A stretch of 15,984 bases of DNA from Bacteroidota bacterium (GTDB taxonomy: Bacteria; Bacteroidota; Bacteroidia; Chitinophagales; Chitinophagaceae): contig CANHIR010000024.1 of NCBI GenBank assembly GCA_947461015.1, positions 1 to 15,984 on the forward strand, read 5' to 3'. This document shows, one piece after another, positions 7,432 to 13,945 of this stretch; position 1 is the stretch's first letter; every line of letters starts with the position of its first letter. Below the pieces are notes generated by a model, which did not search any database, had not been told where the DNA came from, and saw only the letters and a program-made list of their open reading frames with translations. The position numbers were made by a program, and so were the translations under genes.

Positions 7432-8217
7432 TTAAGCAGCTTTTCTACTTAAGCTATAAATAACTAAACCGAAACCAATTTTGTTAACAGCATCGCCAAT
7501 ATTGTAAATGATATTCATATCAATACCCATATTTGCAAAGCTAGCATACCATTGTCCATTAGCAGTTCCAATTAAATATCCTAATGGATAAATTGCCCAT
7601 CCAACTAGTATGAACCAGCCTAAAGCGGTATTCGCTGAAGCAACTGCAGAACCTGCACTTGTAGCTAATTTCTTAACATCTCCTAACCAAACTTCATATA
7701 CGATGTAGAAGTAAGCTGCAGCACTTAAAGTACCCCATAAAGTTGCGCTCTCTGGTGCAACCGCTTCACCCCAGTATCCTGTAACTAACATTACAACTGA
7801 AGCAAAGATCATTTTCCATAATAAACTTTGTTTACCACCTGCTTTTTTAGTGATTAAATAAAATTCAACGCACATCAAAGGCACAGTTAATAACCAATCC
7901 ACATAACGGAAGAATGTAGGAGAAGCTTTTAATTGAGCAGCTTGTAAAGTAATTTTTTTACTTTCAATGTCAAATGCCTGTGCTGCCATTTGAGATGCGA
8001 AATAATCTCTCATGTAGTAATAGTGAACAGCAGCGATGAAAGTGATTAAACCAGAGATAAGAACAGAGGTTCTCCATTCTTTGCTCGTGTTACCTACTTC
8101 CATAAAGAAGAATACGGCAGCAGCCATCATAGCCATAGTGCCTATGAAAAAAGTAAAAGAAACATAGTCAGTTTTCGCGATCGGAAGAACGCCTGACAAA
8201 AGAGACAAATGATCCAT
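7432..8217 (-). CDS. proton-pumping microbial rhodopsin (DTE type, xanthorhodopsin/proteorhodopsin-like)
   Basis: Seven-helix retinal protein expected to pump protons out of the cell in light. Of its 261 residues, helix C holds D107 (proton acceptor), T111 and E118 (proton donor), the DTE motif of outward H+ pumps rather than the NDQ of sodium pumps. H65 in helix B matches the histidine that pairs with the acceptor Asp in proteorhodopsin, and K246 in DAVNKIGFG is the Schiff-base lysine. M115 stands at the proteorhodopsin colour-tuning position 105; Met there goes with green absorption. G162 (in LWGTLS) aligns with bacteriorhodopsin Trp138 and xanthorhodopsin Gly156, leaving room for an antenna carotenoid. 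The helix B-C loop (about 71-101) is roughly twice the proteorhodopsin length. The ATG at 8217 fits the family start. A terminator follows directly. Confidence 0.96.
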   Translation of the reverse strand: MDHLSLLSGVLPIAKTDYVSFTFFIGTMAMMAAAVFFFMEVGNTSKEWRTSVLISGLITFIAAVHYYYMRDYFASQMAAQAFDIESKKITLQAAQLKASPTFFRYVDWLLTVPLMCVEFYLITKKAGGKQSLLWKMIFASVVMLVTGYWGEAVAPESATLWGTLSAAAYFYIVYEVWLGDVKKLATSAGSAVASANTALGWFILVGWAIYPLGYLIGTANGQWYASFANMGIDMNIIYNIGDAVNKIGFGLVIYSLSRKAA

Positions 8218-8323
8218 ATTGTTGAGTTTTGGTGAACAAATTCATTCACAACCCTACACAGTTTCATTACGGCTGTCATTATAGTTTTCTTATACAATAA
8301 TGCAAAGCAATAGCAAATCAATC

Positions 8324-8339
8324 GTTGTTCTATAACAAC
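8324..8339. repeat. Inverted repeat at the rhodopsin transcription start area
   Basis: GTTGTT (8324-8329) and AACAAC (8334-8339) form a perfect 6-bp inverted repeat around a 4-base centre. It overlaps the candidate -7 box and the expected start of transcription, so it could be a second protein site or a small hairpin at the 5' end of the messenger RNA. It is short enough to be chance. Confidence 0.3.
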
Positions 8340-8363
8340 ATTAAGATAGAATAAAAGTTCAAA
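8336..8363 (-). promoter_or_regulatory. Candidate rhodopsin promoter
   Basis: On the minus strand TTTG (8360-8363) is followed after 16 bases by TAATGTTG (8336-8343), a 7/8 match to the Bacteroidota -7 box TAnnTTTG. This predicts a leader of about 110 bases before the ATG at 8217. The -33 box directly touches the 24-bp palindrome at 8364-8387, the usual place for an activator or a repressor that competes with sigma factor. The spacing is one base shorter than usual, so the call is moderate. Confidence 0.45.
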
Positions 8364-8387
8364 GTTTAACAATAAATATTGTTAAAC
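8364..8387. promoter_or_regulatory. Perfect 24-bp palindrome upstream of rhodopsin, likely operator
   Basis: Arm GTTTAACAATA (8364-8374), spacer AA, arm TATTGTTAAAC (8377-8387): eleven of eleven pairs match. The dyad symmetry and length fit a binding site for a dimeric helix-turn-helix regulator. It lacks a G+C-rich stem and a T-run, so it is not a terminator. I do not recognise the motif as that of a named regulator. Confidence 0.6.
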
Positions 8388-8489
8388 GATTTTAGTCGTA
8401 GACATAAAAACATTATATGATACAGGATAATCATATGCCTAATTTAATAATTTTATGTTTTATTATCTGTATAATAATTAATTACATAT

Positions 8490-8517
8490 AAAAAAAGGCC
8501 ATCATTTAAGATGGCCT
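8490..8517 (-). terminator. Intrinsic terminator after the carbonic anhydrase gene
   Basis: The 8-bp stem AGGCCATC (8496-8503) with GATGGCCT (8510-8517) closes a 6-base loop; on the minus strand it is followed by T residues at 8490-8496. It lies 36 bases past the carbonic anhydrase stop and separates the sulP operon from the rhodopsin gene, so the two modules are probably transcribed apart. Confidence 0.85.
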
Positions 8518-8553
8518 AAATCAAACAAGACATGTTCAAGTTTAACCAAAACC

Positions 8554-9177
8554 CTATTCGAAAAATTTAACTTCCCCAGAACTAATATCATGGATCCCCC
8601 CAACAATACCTATTTCTCCATTTTTTACCATCTCTGCAATGATCGGACTTTTTACCAAAATATTTTTTACAGACAACTTGACATTTAATTCAGCTACATT
8701 TTCAACAAAAATTGAATTAGACGCATTTCTATTAGCAATGGTTGTATCCTCTAATTCCACTGCTGGTTTTATCTTCTCAATAAGTCCAGTTAAATTACCT
8801 AAAGCCACATTATCACAAGCGCCTTTCACTGCTCCACATTTTGTATGCCCTAAAACAATGATAGTCTTTGCACCCGCAACCTTACATCCAAATTCCATAC
8901 TTCCTAGTATATCCTCATTCACCACATTCCCAGCAATTCTAATGCTAAATACATCTCCTAAGCCCTGATCAAAAATTAATTCAGCAGATGTTCTACTGTC
9001 AATACAACTTAAAATGACAGCAAATGGATGTTGACCGTCCGATGTATCGTTGGCTTGTTGTAAAAGATTGCGGTTAACTTTTAAATTATTGATAAATCTT
9101 TTATTCCCCTCTTTTAATAATTCCAAAGCCATTTGAGGCGTAATGGAGGTTTGCATTTCTTTAGTTAATGTTTTCAT
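8554..9177 (-). CDS. beta-class carbonic anhydrase
   Basis: Zinc enzyme that interconverts CO2 and bicarbonate. In the 207-residue product the zinc site is clear: C58, D60 and R62 in SCIDSRTS, then H111 and C114 in LGHTKCGA. DVFSIRIAGNVV (75-86) and GSMEFGCKVAGAK (92-104) are further beta-class signatures, and the C-terminal IVGGIHDISSGEVKFF strand is typical. There is no signal peptide, so it acts in the cytoplasm. It is the last gene of an operon behind a SulP transporter and a DUF2490 protein, 15 bases after the latter. SulP and beta-carbonic anhydrase genes are often paired or even fused, which points to handling of imported bicarbonate. In a heterotroph this would feed carboxylases such as those for anaplerosis and fatty acid synthesis (inference). 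Confidence 0.95.
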   Translation of the reverse strand: MKTLTKEMQTSITPQMALELLKEGNKRFINNLKVNRNLLQQANDTSDGQHPFAVILSCIDSRTSAELIFDQGLGDVFSIRIAGNVVNEDILGSMEFGCKVAGAKTIIVLGHTKCGAVKGACDNVALGNLTGLIEKIKPAVELEDTTIANRNASNSIFVENVAELNVKLSVKNILVKSPIIAEMVKNGEIGIVGGIHDISSGEVKFFE

Positions 9178-9192
9178 TTTATTTTTTGATTT

Positions 9193-9864
9193 TTAAAAAG
9201 ACAGATTATTATATAGTACAAATTGAAGCTGACCTCTTGTACTATTTTTTTGTGCCTGAATCAAATAACCTGTTTCTATTCTAATTTCATTACTTATGGA
9301 ATATCCAAGACCTGCATAAAAACGATTTCGGTCAAATTTTTTATGCTTCATATCAACAAACAACTCATTGAAAAAAGATGCATACACCGAACTTTTACTT
9401 AACCCTTTTTGATTAAGTGGTCTTTGAACAGATAAAAAATATCTAGACCTAAGGCCAAATTCATTTGGAAGAAATCTTTCTTCTAACCTTACTCTATGGG
9501 TAGCATAAAGATTTTTAAAGCTTTGTTTAAAAAGGTATTGCTGATAAATTCGCTTTTCTTCCAAATCAGGTTTATCCAGATACGCATCGGAAAAATTTGT
9601 TTGAGCAAAAGCAACTCCTAGCAAAAAATTATTGTTCCCTGGTGTAATATTATAGCCAAGCCCAGCCCTCAATATTAATTGGCTTTTTTGATCTGGCACT
9701 TGCCTTAATCGATACTGAAAGTCTGATTGTATATTCCAATTATTGTTAATTTTCTGATTGCCAAAATATACAAACCAAGTACCGTCTGAATTGTCTTGGC
9801 TATATGAAACCAATGAGCAGATCAGCAATAGACTCAATATAAAATATCTTTTAAGCGCAATCAT
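9193..9864 (-). CDS. DUF2490 family outer-membrane beta-barrel protein
   Basis: A 223-residue protein with a signal peptide (about residues 1-23, hydrophobic FILSLLLICSLVSYS, cleavage near SYSQ). The mature part alternates polar and hydrophobic residues in the manner of transmembrane beta-strands and ends in a phenylalanine, the C-terminal signature of outer-membrane barrels. WFVYFGNQKINNNWNIQSDFQYR near the start and ATHRVRLEERF (about 121-131) followed by LRSRYFLSVQRP match the DUF2490 family. Its function is not known. It sits between sulP (5 bases) and the carbonic anhydrase gene (15 bases), so it is certainly part of that operon; a porin-like path for bicarbonate across the outer membrane is a reasonable but untested idea. 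Confidence 0.8.
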   Translation of the reverse strand: MIALKRYFILSLLLICSLVSYSQDNSDGTWFVYFGNQKINNNWNIQSDFQYRLRQVPDQKSQLILRAGLGYNITPGNNNFLLGVAFAQTNFSDAYLDKPDLEEKRIYQQYLFKQSFKNLYATHRVRLEERFLPNEFGLRSRYFLSVQRPLNQKGLSKSSVYASFFNELFVDMKHKKFDRNRFYAGLGYSISNEIRIETGYLIQAQKNSTRGQLQFVLYNNLSF

Positions 9865-9869
9865 TTTCC

Positions 9870-11417
9870 TTAAGGTTTGAAATTTATTTTCTCCACTTGA
9901 ATATTTTTCGTTTTCGCATTTAACTCATAATCATAAATTATTTCAATTACATCATAAGCAAGAGACTTTGAATTGGTACAATCAATAATTACTTTGCTAT
10001 TTGAAGGGATTGAATCAAGTGTGTTTAATAAACTAGCTTTATTGAAGAAGGATACTTCTTCGGCAAGCACTAAATGGTGAAGCGCTATCCCATTTTCATC
10101 ACTTACAATATCCTTTACATGATGTGAATTACGATAACTATGTCTTAATGTATAAAAAATACCAACTAATATACCCACCGTAATACCTTTTAAAAGATCG
10201 GTAGCAAGTATTGCAACAATGGTTGCTAAGAAGGGCATAAACTGCTCCCAGCCTAGTTTATACATTTGCTTAAACAAACTAGGTTTTGCTAGTTTATAAC
10301 CTACCATCAATAAGATCGCAGCTAAGGAAGCAAGCGGAATTAAATTTAAAACACTTGCAATAAAAATAGCGCTAATGAGTAAAAATATGCCGTGAAAAAT
10401 AGCAGACAATTTTGTCTTGCCTCCAAAATTTATATTTGCAGAACTTCTTACAATTACTTGCGTAATAGGCAATCCTCCAATTAAACCTGAAACCATATTA
10501 CCTAGTCCTTGTGCTTTTAACTCTCTATTGGTAGGTGTTATTCTTTTATCTGGATCTAATTTATCAGTTGCCTCTACACATAATAAGGTTTCTAAACTTG
10601 CTACAATTGCAATAACAATAGCAATTTTCCATACTTCGAAATTCTTTAGCGCCGAGAAATCAGGAAATGTAAACTGTCCAAAAAAACTTTGCATTGAATT
10701 TGGAACTGGAATAGAAACAACTTGTTTCGCATTTAAAGTATAAGGTAGCATTCCTTTTGAATAAGCAATATTCATAAAAATACCTAATGCCACCACTACG
10801 ATTGGACCTTGAATCAATTGAAAGATTTTGTGTTTTTTAGTGAGTACGGTGTCCCATAAAATGATAATGGCTAATGAAATACTAGCTATGATTATTGCAC
10901 CAGGTGTAATGTACTCTAACGCTTTACTAATTTCAGAAAAGGTATTTTGACCGTCTGCTTGTAAAAATGCATCATCTCCTTCTGCATCTTTATCCCAACC
11001 TATGGCATGTGGAATTTGTTTTAAAATAATTAATAACCCAATACCCGTTAACATGCCTTTTATAACAGAACTTGGGAAAAAGTAAGCAATAAAACCTGCT
11101 TTAGCATATCCCAATAGTAATTGTAAAATACCGGCCAATACCACAGCGGTTAAAAAAGCTTGATAAGATCCCCCCAGGGTTCCAATTGAGGTTAGTACAA
11201 TTACAGCTAGTCCTGCAGCCGGACCACTAACCCCTAGTGGCGAACCACTAGCCATACCTACAACTATTCCACCAACAATGCCAGCAATAATGCCTGCAAA
11301 TAAGGGAGCCCCGGATGCCAATGCAATTCCAAGACACAATGGAAGAGCAACAAAGAATACCACAATACTAGCGGGCAAGTCGTTTTTTAAATGTTTAAAA
11401 GCGTTCATTTGGCTCAT
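9870..11417 (-). CDS. SulP (SLC26) family anion transporter, probable bicarbonate carrier
   Basis: Inner-membrane transporter of 515 residues, slightly shorter than many SulP proteins. The membrane domain covers about 1-430. Visible family features are LPASIVVFFVALPLCLGIALASGAP (about 14-38), SGPAAGLAVIVL (64-75), the helix with E276 (SLETLLCVEATDKLDPDKR, about 274-292) and GLIGGLPITQVIVRSSANINFG (about 311-332). The C-terminal 445-510 looks like a small, reduced STAS domain (VSFFNKASLL, KVIIDC). SulP members carry sulfate, bicarbonate, or C4-dicarboxylates; partnership with a carbonic anhydrase favours bicarbonate, probably with Na+ or H+. A second Met at residue 4 could be the true start, since the predicted promoter leaves a very short leader. 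It heads the operon and is divergent from the tetR gene. Confidence 0.88.
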   Translation of the reverse strand: MSQMNAFKHLKNDLPASIVVFFVALPLCLGIALASGAPLFAGIIAGIVGGIVVGMASGSPLGVSGPAAGLAVIVLTSIGTLGGSYQAFLTAVVLAGILQLLLGYAKAGFIAYFFPSSVIKGMLTGIGLLIILKQIPHAIGWDKDAEGDDAFLQADGQNTFSEISKALEYITPGAIIIASISLAIIILWDTVLTKKHKIFQLIQGPIVVVALGIFMNIAYSKGMLPYTLNAKQVVSIPVPNSMQSFFGQFTFPDFSALKNFEVWKIAIVIAIVASLETLLCVEATDKLDPDKRITPTNRELKAQGLGNMVSGLIGGLPITQVIVRSSANINFGGKTKLSAIFHGIFLLISAIFIASVLNLIPLASLAAILLMVGYKLAKPSLFKQMYKLGWEQFMPFLATIVAILATDLLKGITVGILVGIFYTLRHSYRNSHHVKDIVSDENGIALHHLVLAEEVSFFNKASLLNTLDSIPSNSKVIIDCTNSKSLAYDVIEIIYDYELNAKTKNIQVEKINFKP

Positions 11418-11433
11418 TTTTAAGATTATTGCT

Positions 11434-11441
11434 CAAACATA
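11434..11441 (-). promoter_or_regulatory. -7 box of the sulP operon
   Basis: On the minus strand TATGTTTG is an exact TAnnTTTG match, ending 16 bases before the first sulP ATG. No clear -33 TTTG lies 17-19 bases upstream; that position is taken by the palindrome at 11457-11475, which suggests regulated rather than constitutive use (inference). Confidence 0.5.
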
Positions 11442-11456
11442 GTAATAATATTTTAA

Positions 11457-11475
11457 ATAATAGTATTACTATTAT
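11457..11475. promoter_or_regulatory. 19-bp palindrome between sulP and tetR
   Basis: ATAATAGTA (11457-11465), one base T, TACTATTAT (11467-11475): nine of nine pairs. It lies between the divergent -7 boxes of sulP and tetR, in the -33 area of the sulP promoter. It could be the autoregulatory site of the TetR protein or a site for a carbon or light regulator. Being A/T-rich it has a real chance of arising by accident. Confidence 0.4.
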
Positions 11476-11499
11476 AGATAATTGTAAAATATTTTTTAT

Positions 11500-11507
11500 T
11501 AGTTTTG
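11500..11507 (+). promoter_or_regulatory. -7 box of the tetR-ABC-hlyD-tolC operon
   Basis: TAGTTTTG is an exact TAnnTTTG match, 29 bases before the tetR ATG. A TTG at 11482-11484 stands 15 bases upstream, rather close for a -33 box. The leader carries a small AGGG/CCCT hairpin (11518-11529) with no T-run. Confidence 0.45.
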
Positions 11508-11536
11508 TTAAAATATAAGGGTAAACCCTCCACTTT

Positions 11537-12208
11537 ATGAAATTAGAAGTACAAATTAAGATGAACCCCTCCCTATTTCTAAGGGATCCCGAACAATCAG
11601 AACTGGGAAGGAATATTATAAAATTCAGTATTGAATTAATACAAAAGAATGGTTTTGAAGCATTTACGTTTAAAAAAGTAGCGGATGCCATTGGCACTAC
11701 TGAAGCGAGTGTGTATAGGTATTTTGAAAACAAACATAAACTTTTAGTTTACATTATATCATGGTATTGGGGCTGGCTTCAATTTCAAATAAATTATCAA
11801 ACCAATAATATTATAGACCCAGTTGTGAAAATGAAAATGGTCATTAAAATGCTTGCCACCAATGTGGAAGATGATGTAATGACAAGCCATGTTGATGAAT
11901 CCAAACTACATCAAATTTTAATTACAGAGGGCTCTAAAGCATATTTAACCAATCATGTAGGTGAGGATAATAAACAACAATTTTTTAAGCCTTATAAAGA
12001 ATTATGCAACAAAGTGGTAGATATCATATTGGAACTGAATCCAAAATATAAATACCCACATTCATTGGCATCAACAATCATTGAGGTTGCACATTTGCAA
12101 ATATTTTTTATGAACAATTTGCCCTCTTTAACCGATTTTGATAAAACACAAAAAGTAGACCAAATTGTTGAATACATTGACAATATGGTGTTTTCAACCT
12201 TAAAATAG
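11537..12208 (+). CDS. TetR/AcrR family transcriptional regulator
   Basis: DNA-binding protein of 223 residues. The N-terminal helix-turn-helix domain spans about 24-72: GRNIIKFSIELIQKNGFEAFTFKKVADAIG followed by TTEASVYRYFENKHKLL, the classical TetR recognition helix pattern. The C-terminal ligand domain (about 80-223) has no clear match, as is normal for the family, and contains several aromatic residues. The gene heads a plus-strand operon with an ABC exporter, HlyD adaptor and TolC channel, 21 bases before the ABC start, so it most likely controls this exporter and itself. A 19-bp palindrome lies 62-80 bases upstream of its ATG. The inducer is unknown. An alternative ATG at codon 9 is possible; the first is kept because it fits the promoter. 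Confidence 0.88.
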   Translation: MKLEVQIKMNPSLFLRDPEQSELGRNIIKFSIELIQKNGFEAFTFKKVADAIGTTEASVYRYFENKHKLLVYIISWYWGWLQFQINYQTNNIIDPVVKMKMVIKMLATNVEDDVMTSHVDESKLHQILITEGSKAYLTNHVGEDNKQQFFKPYKELCNKVVDIILELNPKYKYPHSLASTIIEVAHLQIFFMNNLPSLTDFDKTQKVDQIVEYIDNMVFSTLK

Positions 12209-12229
12209 TAAAACACAAATCATAAAAAA

Positions 12230-13945
12230 ATGGGAAATAATATAACCATTAAAAGTTCACTTGGAAAGTTTTTTAAAATAATAAGATTTGAGCGAAAAGA
12301 GATTATTGCCATTTACTTTTATGCCGTCTTAAGCGGGATCATTCAGCTTTCTCTTCCACTAGGTATTCAAACAATAATAAATTTTTCCCAAGCAGCAGCT
12401 GGAATTGGAAACTTACCAGTTTCCATAATTGTATTAATTATGATTGTTCTAGTTGGCATTTTAGTGTCTGGTATTTTACAAGTGAACCAAATGAAAATTG
12501 TAGAGAAGATTGAACAAAGTATCTTTACAAGATTTTCTTTAGAATTTGCACACAAAATTCCTAAGATAGAAAGTAGTGAGTTGAATAATAATCATTTACC
12601 TGAATTAATGAACCGCTTTTTTGAAATTATAAATATTCAAAAGGGTTTATCAAAAATTTTACTAGATATTCCATTGGCTATCATTCAAATTCTATTCGGT
12701 TTAATTTTATTGTCATTTTATAATTCTATCTTTATAATATTAGGCATGTTGTTGATTTTATTGCTGTTTTTCATTTTCAAATACACAAATAACAAAGGAT
12801 TAGCTGCTTCTTATAATGAAAGCGGGGATAAATATGAAGTTGCTAGTTGGTTAGAAGAAATTGCTAGGTCATATAAAACATTTAAAATATCAAGTCAACA
12901 TAATTATCACTTAATTAAAACAGATAATTTAGTTAACGATTACTTAGTTTCAAAAACCAAGCATTTTGAAATATTAAAATTCCAATACTGGAGTTTAATA
13001 GTGTTTAAGTTACTCATTTCTGCAATGATGTTAATTATTGGTGCAGTATTGTTAATTAAACAACAACTAAATATTGGGCAATTTATAGCAGCTGAAATAG
13101 TGATTTTGCTCATTTTATCTGCCGTTGAAAAATTAATACTTAATTTGGAAGTAGGTTATAACATTTTAACAGGGGTGGAAAAACTTGGTGTAATAAGCGA
13201 TAAAAAAATAGAGGAAAAAGGTATCGCCCCATATGTCCAAAATGGAAATGGTACGTCTATAGAAATACAGCACCTGAATTTTAAATTTGAGGACAGTCGT
13301 CCACTTTTAGAAAATATAAATTTCGAAATCACATCTGGATCTAAAGTCTGTATAATGGGTGATGGTGGATCTGGGAAATCAATATTATTAGAAATTATTG
13401 GAGGTACCCTAAAAAATTACGATGGTATTCTTAATATCAACAACATACCATTAAGTAATATAAACCAAACTACCTATAGAAATCATATTGGCATATTTTA
13501 TAATGAACAAGATATTTTCAATGGAACGGTTTATGATAACATTTGCTTAGGAAACGAAAATATAAGTCCCGATGAAATAATGAAACTTGCAGAAATATTG
13601 GATATTAATGAATTCATTAGTTTGTTGCCTGAAGGATTGTATAGTCAATTACAAGCTACAGGCAAGGGATTAAGTACCATTATTGCTAAAAAGTTACTGC
13701 TACTAAGAGCCATGGTAAATAAACCCGAATTGCTCATCTTAGATGAACCTTTTGAATTAGCAGGTGCAGCCTCCAGTATGAAAATATCAAATTACTTGTT
13801 AGATATTAAAAATACAACCTGCATAATTGCAACTGGGTATATTCCATTTGCCAAAAAAGCAGACATAATTATATGCTTGGAAAAAGGAAGCATTAAGCAT
13901 ATTGGCAAACCAGATTCTATTTTACCCTTATTAAATGAAATATGA
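12230..13945 (+). CDS. ABC exporter half-transporter with degenerate nucleotide-binding motifs
   Basis: A 571-residue fused membrane and ATPase protein without an N-terminal C39 peptidase domain. Six membrane segments fall around 25-50, 65-88, 143-164, 166-185, 255-275 and 282-305; the ATPase domain runs from about 343. Walker A is intact (G377 to K383-S384 in GDGGSGKS), as is Walker B with its glutamate (D505-E506 in LLILDEP). The other motifs are not: the expected Q-loop glutamine is N425 in IGIFYNEQ, the LSGGQ signature reads L481-S-T-I-I, the D-loop after DEP reads FELAGA instead of SALD, and the H-loop histidine is G536 in ATGYIP. It should work with the HlyD and TolC proteins encoded downstream to move a substrate across both membranes. 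Its end overlaps the hlyD start by four bases. The substrate is unknown, and reduced ATPase activity is likely. Confidence 0.85.
   Translation: MGNNITIKSSLGKFFKIIRFERKEIIAIYFYAVLSGIIQLSLPLGIQTIINFSQAAAGIGNLPVSIIVLIMIVLVGILVSGILQVNQMKIVEKIEQSIFTRFSLEFAHKIPKIESSELNNNHLPELMNRFFEIINIQKGLSKILLDIPLAIIQILFGLILLSFYNSIFIILGMLLILLLFFIFKYTNNKGLAASYNESGDKYEVASWLEEIARSYKTFKISSQHNYHLIKTDNLVNDYLVSKTKHFEILKFQYWSLIVFKLLISAMMLIIGAVLLIKQQLNIGQFIAAEIVILLILSAVEKLILNLEVGYNILTGVEKLGVISDKKIEEKGIAPYVQNGNGTSIEIQHLNFKFEDSRPLLENINFEITSGSKVCIMGDGGSGKSILLEIIGGTLKNYDGILNINNIPLSNINQTTYRNHIGIFYNEQDIFNGTVYDNICLGNENISPDEIMKLAEILDINEFISLLPEGLYSQLQATGKGLSTIIAKKLLLLRAMVNKPELLILDEPFELAGAASSMKISNYLLDIKNTTCIIATGYIPFAKKADIIICLEKGSIKHIGKPDSILPLLNEI

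Larger units (their letters stand above)
8218..8553. other. Rhodopsin upstream region without genes
   Basis: These 336 bases hold no credible gene. From right to left they contain the carbonic anhydrase terminator (8490-8517), an A/T-only stretch with no clear signal (about 8388-8489), a perfect 24-bp palindrome (8364-8387), a candidate promoter (8336-8363), a short inverted repeat (8324-8339), and a rhodopsin leader of roughly 110 bases. The short open frames across the leader have no family resemblance and run into the rhodopsin gene in another frame. Confidence 0.7.

Noticed and set aside
7432..8217. Sodium- or chloride-pumping rhodopsin
   Set aside because: The helix C residues are D107, T111 and E118 (DTE), not the NDQ of sodium pumps or the NTQ/TSA-type sets of chloride pumps.
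8142..8372. A 76-codon open frame on the minus strand across the rhodopsin leader
   Set aside because: It runs out of frame into the rhodopsin gene, has no recognisable family pattern, and lies over the promoter leader; it is most likely an A/T-rich by-product.
11518..11529. AGGG/CCCT hairpin in the tetR leader as a riboswitch or attenuator
   Set aside because: Only four base pairs and no T-run or conserved aptamer structure.
11395..11733. A 112-codon minus-strand frame over the sulP/tetR promoters and the start of tetR
   Set aside because: It covers the divergent regulatory region and the tetR helix-turn-helix in antisense; no family signature.
12230..13945. Bacteriocin-type ABC transporter with peptidase domain
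   Set aside because: The N-terminus goes straight into membrane segments; there is no C39 Cys/His peptidase domain.
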